Assembly (NCBI GenBank): GCA_036558265.1 | Contig: DATBFY010000509.1 | Span: 1-9,721 of the forward strand | Length of the DNA stretch: 9,721 bases | Direction: 5' to 3' | DNA from: RYN-433 sp036558265 | GTDB taxonomy: Bacteria > Planctomycetota > Phycisphaerae > Tepidisphaerales > Tepidisphaeraceae | In this document: in pieces, positions 5,901-9,721 of the stretch | How positions within the stretch are numbered: the stretch's first letter is position 1 | Layout: each line of letters opens with the position of its first letter | Translations under genes and position numbers: made by a program | The notes under the pieces: generated by a model | Seen by the model: only the letters and a program-made list of their open reading frames with translations | Told to the model about the DNA's origin: nothing | Databases searched by the model: none

Positions 5901-6780
5901 CCCACCCCCTCATCTGGCCTCCCCCCCACCACGCCACCGACGGCTCCTCCATTTCCTGCTTCTTCATCATCGCGTTGGGATGCTTGATCACCAACTGCTC
6001 CCCGTGCGCGATCTCCAGCAACTGCAACCGCCGATCCCGTTCGTTCCACCGGATCACCAGCCCCTTGCCGTCGAAATCGTAATCCTCGCCCACCAGTTTC
6101 ACCGGCACCTGGTCCGGCTCGACGTGGTTGTGCCCCCGCCCGTAACCTTCGGAGTAGATCTTGAACGTCTGGTTGTCGAAGGATGCGTTGTTCAGCGTGA
6201 TCGTCATCCCCAGGTGCGGCGCCTGGTCCTTTCCCTTTCGCTTCAAGAACTCCTCGTCCAGTTGCTCCTCCGGCCGCTCGACGTCGTGGTACATGTAGAT
6301 CGTGACGTTGAAGAGCCTTCCCCGGCTGGGCGTGTCGCGCGACCCGGCGAAGGCCTTCATGCCCGTCTTGTCCTTCTGGTCGTCCATGATGACTTCGCCG
6401 CTGTCACCCTGGATCAGGATCGCGCGCCCGTCGCGCATGAAGAACTGCGCCCGCGGCTGCTTCACTGTGACCCAGCCGTCATTCCGCGGCGTGTAATCGT
6501 CCGCGCGAAAGCGCGACGCGAGCTTGGCCGTATCTTCATCGAACTTCTTCACCCAGACGCGTTTTCCAGGCCCATACGGCTTATCCGTGTCGCGTTTGGC
6601 CAGTTCCAGCGCCGGCTGACTCTGGCCCCCCTTCTTCACGCGCACCCGGTCCGCCGGCTGCATCCACCAGTACGCCATGTACCCCAGGCTGAGGATAAAC
6701 GCGGTAAACACGACCAGGATCAAAGTACGCACCAGAGAACCTCGCTTGGCTGTCTTGCAACTTTCCGAGTAGCGCGCCAT
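2902..6780 (-). CDS. Giant membrane-anchored OstA/LptC-like protein, probable LPS-transport component
   Basis: A 1292-residue protein starting MARYSESCKTAKRG, with one transmembrane helix at about 17-39; the rest is predicted to be periplasmic. LptC is likewise a single-pass inner-membrane protein with a periplasmic beta-jellyroll, and OstA/LptA repeats form the periplasmic LPS bridge. Segments with an OstA-like alternating strand pattern lie near 102-135, 190-268, 354-386 (PLYRAIFHDNVKI), 455-560, 603-632 (ERAELDGNVAIDHPQ), 786-855, 871-985 (AHQNVVVISKDGTRTTADQL) and 1213-1290 (VTGTGHLVFNGPGAEIHA). Between them lie a Gly/Met/Trp-rich stretch (about 283-302), five glutamines (324-328), Pro-Thr-Arg linkers and an Ala/Leu/Glu-rich predicted coiled coil (about 643-765). 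LptC and LptA are only about 190 residues each. The start at 6780 is preferred because the 22 upstream codons translate a palindromic repeat. The nearby kdsD supports an LPS role. The domain call rests on pattern, not alignment. Confidence 0.65.
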   Translation of the reverse strand: MARYSESCKTAKRGSLVRTLILVVFTAFILSLGYMAYWWMQPADRVRVKKGGQSQPALELAKRDTDKPYGPGKRVWVKKFDEDTAKLASRFRADDYTPRNDGWVTVKQPRAQFFMRDGRAILIQGDSGEVIMDDQKDKTGMKAFAGSRDTPSRGRLFNVTIYMYHDVERPEEQLDEEFLKRKGKDQAPHLGMTITLNNASFDNQTFKIYSEGYGRGHNHVEPDQVPVKLVGEDYDFDGKGLVIRWNERDRRLQLLEIAHGEQLVIKHPNAMMKKQEMEEPSVAWWGGGQMRGWGGEGMRGGVPLPVMLAARGRAATGEAIAGQQQQQGATAAPTTRRVRPSLPKPKITPNTDPPLYRAIFHDNVKIVQGQDLVVTGNKMSVDFLMKDQEGPENGPAPATQPGAKGKKSRSTAAATQPTSVAISPTTAPTTQRTARAVARRRAAPTTKPSGEDEKPVIITWTGKLLVEPLAVGPENPIKDGEAVVRIEGTPVTATQQGSTILSGTLTWRTEDQAMLLTPIAPDQPVVMKDTKGSLVHTTRMDFFQPKHQAILYGVSDARFPQEDENGKPGAPLLAKWSKTCTLYFANDGSAGSANSVASGGSMNIERAELDGNVAIDHPQLKLNSDALELAFDTTKGAATRPAALGERRAAVSRALADQQGALAELSKAVPDGNFNAAQETLMLSVDQLGARLRERELMVAQAGGAESAPKALTDDVAKVKGELEARKTALSSLGQNLVKAEELKKQVAQGQADLAELDKQIKAAVPPAPPASRPTTRPAIRSDLKQLVATGTVHCEITDSSRKTQKIDCDRLTMQTATAADGKLYPDIINADGQVHAIDPEQDLRAGHLAVTLRPSTRPSESQSASAELQSMVAHQNVVVISKDGTRTTADQLLVDSKDGKNNVKLLGQPYATIVDKKNTISGPIIEIFPDAQQLQVVGAGNMKGVQEDKTGGAGAERPIDVTWQRGMAFDGRANVVDVTGQVVAVTTDAEGAKNTARGERMRMLLVDAAPTTRPTTRQVAAATTRPAKGPNDAMANKTVREISFDENASVTSVTLADDQTLLRRTHLEAQTVQYDLLAKRMTVPVPGRMVVEDHRPPATKPAPGSAAEASLAGQKASPDAENNRGTTAFQWSKTFTYDDAQHQAVMTGEDRNPVVVVHKDDSPRGQVFRLTGNTVTADLEPAAPTTRPTTMATAAGGPATRPAQPQEQKMQLKRVTGTGHLVFNGPGAEIHALYMEYDPRTHWLVARGNEREMVEFNVASQAGGSRRAEEVQYNLETAEVKSRGVMVRMAR
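3208..3231 (-). repeat. PTTRPTT-coding linker
   Basis: Encodes residues about 1184-1191 (APTTRPTT) of the giant protein. The plus strand shows repeated GTCGTCGG units here. It is one of several copies of the same low-complexity linker, lying between the last two predicted beta segments. Confidence 0.6.
3727..3750 (-). repeat. PTTRPTTR-coding linker
   Basis: Encodes residues 1011-1018 of the giant protein, followed nearby by a further TTRP (1024-1027). This is the most complete copy of the linker. Related copies are PTTRP at 774-778 (DNA 4447-4461), PTTR at 333-336 and PTTKP at 444-448. Confidence 0.65.
5801..5815 (-). repeat. Trinucleotide repeat (five TGC/GCA units)
   Basis: Five TGC units on the plus strand encode a glutamine run (residues 324-328) in the giant protein, in a low-complexity region between beta segments. 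It is a possible site of replication slippage in whole codons. Confidence 0.7.
5882..5927 (-). repeat. G-rich tract with five G-runs inside the giant gene
   Basis: On the coding (minus) strand, runs of 7, 5, 9, 4 and 4 guanines occur within 46 bases (plus-strand C-runs at 5921-5927, 5905-5909, 5895-5903, 5890-5893 and 5882-5885). They encode the Gly/Met/Trp-rich stretch around residues 283-302. Four or more closely spaced G-runs fit a G-quadruplex in the DNA or mRNA, and the 9-base run is a candidate slippage site. The reading frame is intact through it as given. Confidence 0.7.
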
Positions 6781-6790
6781 CGCCGCTAAA

Positions 6791-6807
6791 GACGGCACCA
6801 AGCCGTC
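6791..6807 (-). repeat. Small hairpin next to the giant gene's start codon
   Basis: GACGGC (6791-6796) and GCCGTC (6802-6807) form a perfect 6-bp inverted repeat with a 5-base loop, ending 10 bases before the ATG at 6780. Bases 6803-6807 also belong to the outer arm of the larger palindrome, so the two structures exclude each other in the transcript. No Shine-Dalgarno is visible for this gene. Confidence 0.5.
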
Positions 6808-6900
6808 ATCCTGAGCGAAGCGAAGGATCTGGCTCCGAGGGGACACGCACGTCCATTCGCGGCAAGATCCTTCGTCGGTAAAACCTCCTCAGGATGACGG
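6803..6900. repeat. REP-like two-block inverted repeat in the kdsD-giant gene spacer
   Basis: CCGTCATCCTGAG (6803-6815) is the exact reverse complement of 6888-6900, and CGAAGGATCT (6821-6830) is the exact reverse complement of AGATCCTTCG (6865-6874). The gaps between blocks are unequal (5 and 13 bases) and the central loop is 34 bases. The core TCATCCTGAGCGAAGCGAAG followed by GATCT matches a dispersed intergenic repeat that I recall from many bacterial phyla and that often yields spurious peptides such as ILRFAQDD. It lies in the 161-bp gap between kdsD and the giant gene, where its transcript could form a long stem affecting mRNA stability or readthrough. Confidence 0.75.
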
Positions 6901-6941
6901 TGGCCACAGGGGGATCGGATTGATCTTCGCCGCTTTCGCCG

Positions 6942-7940
6942 CTACGCGTCCGCCTCCACATCCAACATCTTCAACACCACCAGATCCTGCACATCGATCA
7001 ACCCGACGGGCTTGTCCTGGGCATCCACCACCGGCAGCTCATCGATCCGGTACTGCTTCATCACCGCCATCGCCTCGCTCGCCAGTTGATCGCCGCGCAC
7101 CCGCTTGGGGTTGCGCGTCATCACCTCGGCGACGGGTCGCCGCAGCACCGCGCCGTCGTTGTCCGTGATCAACCGCCTCAGATCGCCATCCGAAAAGATC
7201 CCGCTGACCTTCTCGTCGCCGCCGACCAGGATCACCGCCCCGCTCCGCCGCTTGATCTTCGAGACCTGTCGCAGCACCTCGCCCACGGTCAGCGCGTCCG
7301 ACGCCACGGGCAGGTTCTCGCCCAGCCGGAACGTCATCGCCTCGGTCACGCGGATCAGCTTGCGGCCCAGGTTCCCCGCCGGGTGATAGAGCGCGAAATC
7401 CTCCGCCGAGAACCGCCGCAGCTTCATCACCGACAAAAACAGCGCATCCCCCAGCGCGAGCATCGCCGTCGTGGAGGCGCTGGGCGCCAGGCCCAGGGGG
7501 CACGCCTCGCGGATCCGCCCGTACGCCAGCACCACGTTCGAGAACCGCGCCAGCGCGTTCCCGCGTCCCGACGTGATCGCGATCACCGGGTGATCCAGCT
7601 TCTTGATGATGCTGAGCATCCGCAGGATTTCTTCGGTCTCCCCGCTGTCCGACAGGATCAGCACGAGGTCCCCCCGGCGGATCGACCCCACGTCGCCGTG
7701 GACCGCCTGGGCCGGGTCGATGAAATGACTCGGCGTGCCCGTGGAGGAGAACGACGCCGACAGCTTACGGGCGATGATTCCCGCTTTGCCGATGCCGCAG
7801 GTGAGCACCGCGCCGGGACAATCCAGGATGAGGCGGACCGCCCGCTCGAACTGCTCGTCCACCGCCCCGGCCACGGCCGACACCGCGCCTGCCTCCGTAC
7901 GGATCACTTCGAGCGCGAATTGACGCAAACTCTCATCCAT
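6942..7940 (-). CDS. kdsD: D-arabinose-5-phosphate isomerase (SIS domain plus two CBS domains)
   Basis: Converts D-ribulose 5-phosphate to D-arabinose 5-phosphate, the first step toward Kdo, the sugar that joins lipid A to the LPS core. The 332-residue cytoplasmic protein is close in length to E. coli KdsD (328). The SIS domain covers about 35-180, with GIGKAGIIARK, SFSSTGTPSHF, AVHGDVG, SDSGETEE and EACPLGLAPSASTTAM. The four residues reported as important in E. coli (Lys59, Glu111, Glu152, His193) align with Lys52, Glu104, Glu145 and His186, all at a constant offset of seven. Two CBS domains follow at about 202-262 and 268-328 (GIFSDGDLRR; YRIDELPVVD). The start at 7940 gives the expected N-terminus; the open frame extends 23 codons further, but those translate a palindromic repeat. 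No Shine-Dalgarno is visible. The OstA-like gene follows on the same strand. KpsF and GutQ are paralogues with the same activity. Confidence 0.93.
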   Translation of the reverse strand: MDESLRQFALEVIRTEAGAVSAVAGAVDEQFERAVRLILDCPGAVLTCGIGKAGIIARKLSASFSSTGTPSHFIDPAQAVHGDVGSIRRGDLVLILSDSGETEEILRMLSIIKKLDHPVIAITSGRGNALARFSNVVLAYGRIREACPLGLAPSASTTAMLALGDALFLSVMKLRRFSAEDFALYHPAGNLGRKLIRVTEAMTFRLGENLPVASDALTVGEVLRQVSKIKRRSGAVILVGGDEKVSGIFSDGDLRRLITDNDGAVLRRPVAEVMTRNPKRVRGDQLASEAMAVMKQYRIDELPVVDAQDKPVGLIDVQDLVVLKMLDVEADA

Positions 7941-7948
7941 ACAAAAGT

Positions 7949-7975
7949 GCCCGTAGCACGGGCGCCTCGCCCGTG
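7949..7975. repeat. Compact GCCCGT palindrome, dispersed-repeat-like
   Basis: Two overlapping perfect inverted repeats: GCCCGT (7949-7954)/ACGGGC (7958-7963) with a 3-base loop, and CACGGGCG (7957-7964)/CGCCCGTG (7968-7975) with a 3-base loop. The middle arm is shared, so only one stem can form at a time. The minus-strand reading contains TGEAPVLRAL, like the TGETPVP-type peptides that I recall as products of a dispersed repeat in planctomycetes, Verrucomicrobia and cyanobacteria. It lies 8 bases before the kdsD start codon and would be in its mRNA leader. Confidence 0.65.
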
Positions 7976-8082
7976 TCTGTTTGGCAACACGAGCAACCCG
8001 CCTGTACAAGCGTTATCGGACGCCACAAAACCTGCAAGCCAAGGAATCTTCCACAATCGGCGGGGCCGCGCAGAGCCCGTCG

Positions 8083-8110
8083 ATTATCAGACCCACCCGC
8101 TTTAAAGCAA
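8083..8110 (-). promoter_or_regulatory. Weak candidate kdsD promoter
   Basis: The minus strand has GATAAT (8088-8083), five of six matches to a -10 box, and TTGCTT (8110-8105), three of six to a -35 box, 16 bp apart. It would give a leader of about 135 nt that includes the 7949-7975 palindrome. Offered only as the best candidate seen. Confidence 0.25.
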
Positions 8111-8122
8111 GCCGCTGCAGAC

Positions 8123-8151
8123 TTGACAAATACCATACACATACCTAACAT
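8123..8151 (+). promoter_or_regulatory. Sigma70-type promoter facing scpA
   Basis: A perfect -35 hexamer TTGACA (8123-8128) is followed after exactly 17 bp by TAACAT (8146-8151), four of six matches to the -10 box; CATAAT (8149-8154) overlaps it at a 20-bp spacing. It lies in the most AT-rich part of the spacer and points at scpA. Transcription would start near 8158, leaving a leader of about 256 nt to the ATG at 8414 or 400 nt to the GTG at 8558. Confidence 0.55.
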
Positions 8152-8233
8152 AATGCCGGAGGATTGCCGGTGCGGCCATCGCCACAATATCTGAATGACC
8201 ACCGTGACCGCTGGTCGTTTTCATGTCGTTTGC

Positions 8234-8264
8234 CGTCGGTTCTACGTCGGTTCTCGTCGGTTTC
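8234..8264 (+). repeat. Three tandem CGTCGGTTCT copies in the scpA leader
   Basis: CGTCGGTTCTA (8234-8244), CGTCGGTTCT (8245-8254) and CGTCGGTTTC (8255-8264) form a head-to-tail array with 10-11 bp period, close to one helical turn. Such spacing suits side-by-side protein binding, but no binding protein can be named. The array lies about 110 bases downstream of the -35 box. Confidence 0.55.
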
Positions 8265-8296
8265 GACCTGCGGTCGGCTTCCATCATGTGCCGACC
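8264..8296 (+). other. Mutually exclusive hairpins in the scpA leader
   Basis: GGTCG (8272-8276) can pair with CGACC upstream (8264-8268, loop of 3), or as GGTCGGC (8272-8278) with GCCGACC downstream (8290-8296, loop of 11). Both stems are perfect and share bases, the geometry of an RNA switch. The stems are short, no U-tract follows, and no known riboswitch class is recognised. Confidence 0.3.
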
Positions 8297-8413
8297 AGAT
8301 AATGACTTACGTCAAGATAGCGTCGTCCGCCGTCTCACACTTATTTCCGATCGCCCATCCGGTGCGCGAAATCGAACGCTTTACCCGGCATTGGCCGATG
8401 AAAGGGCCATCGC

Positions 8414-9451
8414 ATGGAATCCATCCTCTCCCTGGACCGCAATCGCCCCAACCCTTGTGCCTACCCGTCCTCCTACCCCCGCCTGTGGGTGGATAAGAAT
8501 ACCGGCCAGATTAAGATGGCTCCGCCGACCGACTCTCTCGGCTCGGAAGGAGACTCCGTGGAATATCGAGTCGAGCTCGATGTCTACAACGGACCGCTCG
8601 ATCTGCTGCTCTACCTGATCAAGCGCGACGAGCTGGACATCTACGACATCCCGATCAGCCGCATCACCGAAACCTACGTGGGTTACGTGCGGATGCTCAA
8701 GGAGCTCTCCAAAGAAGAGGGCCTGGACATCAACGTCGCCGGTGACTTCCTGGTCATGGCCGCGACGCTGATGGAGATCAAGTCGGCCATGCTCCTGCCC
8801 AAGCCGCCCGCCTCCCAGGGCGATGGCTCGAGCAGCGCCGCCGCCGAGCTGACCGACCCTCGTTACGAGCTGGTGCAGAAGCTCCTGGAGTACAAGAAGT
8901 TCAAGGACGCCGCCAACCTGCTGGATTTCAAGCAGACCGAGCACGCCTCGCGCTTCCCGCGCTACCCGGCGTTGCGCAAGGACGAGGGGGGCGACGAGGC
9001 GCCCCCGGTCGATCTCGATGAAGTGCAGATCTGGGATCTGCTCGAGGCTTTCAACCGCCTGATGAGCGAAGTCGGCGTCAACCGCCCGCGCTTCCACGAG
9101 GTCACCTACGACGACACGCCGATCGACCTCCACGCGGCCGACATCGAGGACCGCCTCGCGCGCGACGGCAAGCTGACGCTGCGCGACCTGATCGTCGGCC
9201 GGCGCTCCAAGTCCGAAATGGTCGGCGTCTTCCTGGCGCTGCTGGAACTCATCCGCGAGAAGAAGATCCTGGTGGAGCAGGGCGAGATCCTGGGCGAGGT
9301 TGAGATCGTCCCCGCGCCGCCGGAGCACCGCGCGACGTACGCCCACGCCTCGTTGCACCTGGCGGACGAAGCCGCCGCCCCCGACGCCCAGGCGGCCTTT
9401 GAGGTCACCGAAGAAGAGCTCGCCGCGGATTTGCGGCAGGATACGCCGTAG
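8414..9451 (+). CDS. scpA: Segregation and condensation protein A (kleisin of SMC-ScpAB)
   Basis: The kleisin subunit that bridges the SMC dimer and ScpB in bacterial condensin, needed for chromosome compaction and segregation. The conserved N-terminal region begins at residue 50 of the long form (EYRVELDVYNGPLDLLLYLI, then DIYDIPISRITETY); this part binds the SMC neck. A helical middle (AGDFLVMAATLMEIKSAMLL) follows, then an acidic linker. The C-terminal winged helix (about 265-315; LTLRDLIVGRRSKSEMVGVF and LLELIREKKI) binds the SMC head. Two starts compete. ATG 8414 has AAAGGG 7 bases upstream, and codons from there have coding-like GC-rich third positions. GTG 8558 has AAGGAG 5 bases upstream and begins exactly at the conserved domain, giving 297 residues. 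ScpA is commonly 230-300 residues, which favours the GTG; the longest form is listed so nothing is lost. scpB does not directly follow. Confidence 0.92.
   Translation: MESILSLDRNRPNPCAYPSSYPRLWVDKNTGQIKMAPPTDSLGSEGDSVEYRVELDVYNGPLDLLLYLIKRDELDIYDIPISRITETYVGYVRMLKELSKEEGLDINVAGDFLVMAATLMEIKSAMLLPKPPASQGDGSSSAAAELTDPRYELVQKLLEYKKFKDAANLLDFKQTEHASRFPRYPALRKDEGGDEAPPVDLDEVQIWDLLEAFNRLMSEVGVNRPRFHEVTYDDTPIDLHAADIEDRLARDGKLTLRDLIVGRRSKSEMVGVFLALLELIREKKILVEQGEILGEVEIVPAPPEHRATYAHASLHLADEAAAPDAQAAFEVTEEELAADLRQDTP
8547..8552 (+). promoter_or_regulatory. Shine-Dalgarno site of the alternative scpA start
   Basis: AAGGAG lies 5 bases before GTG at 8558-8560. It supports a start at the conserved ScpA N-terminus rather than at ATG 8414, which has its own weaker AAAGGG (8401-8406). 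Confidence 0.5.
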
Positions 9452-9483
9452 GTTGCGGACATCCTGCCCGTAACGATGAACAA

Positions 9484-9489
9484 GAGGGG
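9484..9489 (+). promoter_or_regulatory. Shine-Dalgarno site of the last gene
   Basis: GAGGGG lies 5 bases before GTG at 9495, but 20 bases before the in-frame ATG at 9510, so it favours the GTG start. Confidence 0.5.
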
Positions 9490-9494
9490 AATCC

Positions 9495-9721
9495 GTGTAC
9501 GATCCCGGCATGACCAGCGCTCAAGCCGTCCCGCACGCGCCCGCGCGCCGCAAACGCCGCCGCGTCCCGCTCACACTCGCCATCGGCCTCGCCTGGGTCC
9601 TCACCTGCGAAACCCTCCTCTTCCTCGACGTCTACCTCTCCAACCGCGGCCGCATTTACACCACCGACGACCGCCTGGCCGTCCCCCCCACGACCCACCT
9701 ACTCGGCCACGTCGCCCAGTG
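9495..9721 (+). CDS. Unidentified single-pass membrane protein (N-terminal part)
   Basis: An open frame from GTG 9495 (or ATG 9510) to the right edge, 75 codons seen. After a basic cytoplasmic segment (ARRKRRR) comes one hydrophobic helix, about residues 24-43 from the GTG (LTLAIGLAWVLTCETLLFL), then DVYLSNRGRIYTTDDRLAVP on the likely periplasmic side. By the positive-inside rule the N-terminus is cytoplasmic. I recognise no family from this part. It follows scpA by 43 bp on the same strand and may share its transcript. It is not ScpB, which is soluble and starts with a winged helix. High third-position GC and the good ribosome site support a real gene. Confidence 0.7.
   Translation, partial: MYDPGMTSAQAVPHAPARRKRRRVPLTLAIGLAWVLTCETLLFLDVYLSNRGRIYTTDDRLAVPPTTHLLGHVAQ

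Larger units (their letters stand above)
7941..8413. other. 473-bp divergent spacer between kdsD and scpA
   Basis: No convincing gene lies here; short open frames on both strands resemble no family. It holds a palindromic repeat next to kdsD, a weak minus-strand promoter candidate, a good plus-strand promoter, tandem 10-11 bp repeats and pairable leader segments, listed separately. A 10-bp palindrome GCTTTAAAGC sits at 8099-8108. The stretch is less GC-rich than the genes beside it, most clearly at 8120-8160. Confidence 0.6.

Noticed and set aside
5090..6049. A 319-codon minus-strand frame overlapping the giant gene in another frame
   Set aside because: Gly/Ala/Asp/Arg-rich low-complexity translation typical of a shifted frame in GC-rich DNA.
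7933..8202. An 89-codon minus-strand frame in the kdsD/scpA spacer
   Set aside because: It crosses the scpA promoter and the palindromic repeat and resembles no family; its end is a repeat-derived peptide.
8197..8216. GACCA/TGGTC hairpin followed by GTTTTC as a terminator or attenuator
   Set aside because: Only five base pairs with a 10-base loop and four T residues; too weak to call.
8010..8413. A tRNA, rRNA or known riboswitch in the spacer
   Set aside because: No cloverleaf, no conserved T-loop and no recognisable riboswitch core could be found by eye.

Overview
The window is high-GC bacterial DNA that fits a planctomycete, most likely of the Phycisphaerae/Tepidisphaerales type. The main clue is the recurrent Pro-Thr-Thr-Arg linker (PTTRPTTR and variants) in the largest protein, which I recall as a hallmark of that group. 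Supporting clues are Gram-negative envelope genes, short palindromic intergenic repeats and partial use of Shine-Dalgarno sites. The lineage call is inference from recalled patterns, not a database result.

Layout: nearly everything left of 7,940 is on the minus strand. Read in transcription order it holds kdsD (arabinose-5-phosphate isomerase, first step of Kdo synthesis); a 1292-residue membrane-anchored protein with repeated OstA/LptA/LptC-like beta segments; a small VOC/glyoxalase-fold protein; a thioredoxin-like WCGDC protein; a lipoprotein N-acetylmuramoyl-L-alanine amidase of the PGRP/Amidase_2 type; and a type II toxin-antitoxin pair (RHH-type antitoxin, then a ParE/RelE toxin cut by the window edge). 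On the plus strand, diverging from kdsD across a 473-bp spacer, are scpA (the kleisin of the SMC-ScpAB condensin) and the start of an unidentified single-pass membrane protein cut by the right edge.

How the genes work together: kdsD beside an LptC/OstA-like gene recalls the E. coli kdsD-kdsC-lptC-lptA-lptB cluster. The large protein is therefore best read as an enlarged LPS-transport bridge, or a planctomycete analogue of one. The amidase adds a peptidoglycan function, so much of the window concerns the cell envelope. VOC and thioredoxin follow the large gene with short gaps and may be co-transcribed. The toxin-antitoxin pair is a separate unit with its own consensus -10 box overlapped by a perfect 8-bp inverted repeat.

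The two spacers around kdsD each carry a palindromic repeat: a 98-bp two-block inverted repeat at 6803-6900 and a compact triple GCCCGT palindrome at 7949-7975. The kdsD/scpA spacer also has a good sigma70-type promoter facing scpA and a long leader with tandem CGTCGGTTCT copies. The best candidate for something under-described is the giant OstA-like protein, with its internal coiled coil, PTTR linkers and a G-rich tract that includes a 9-base homopolymer.
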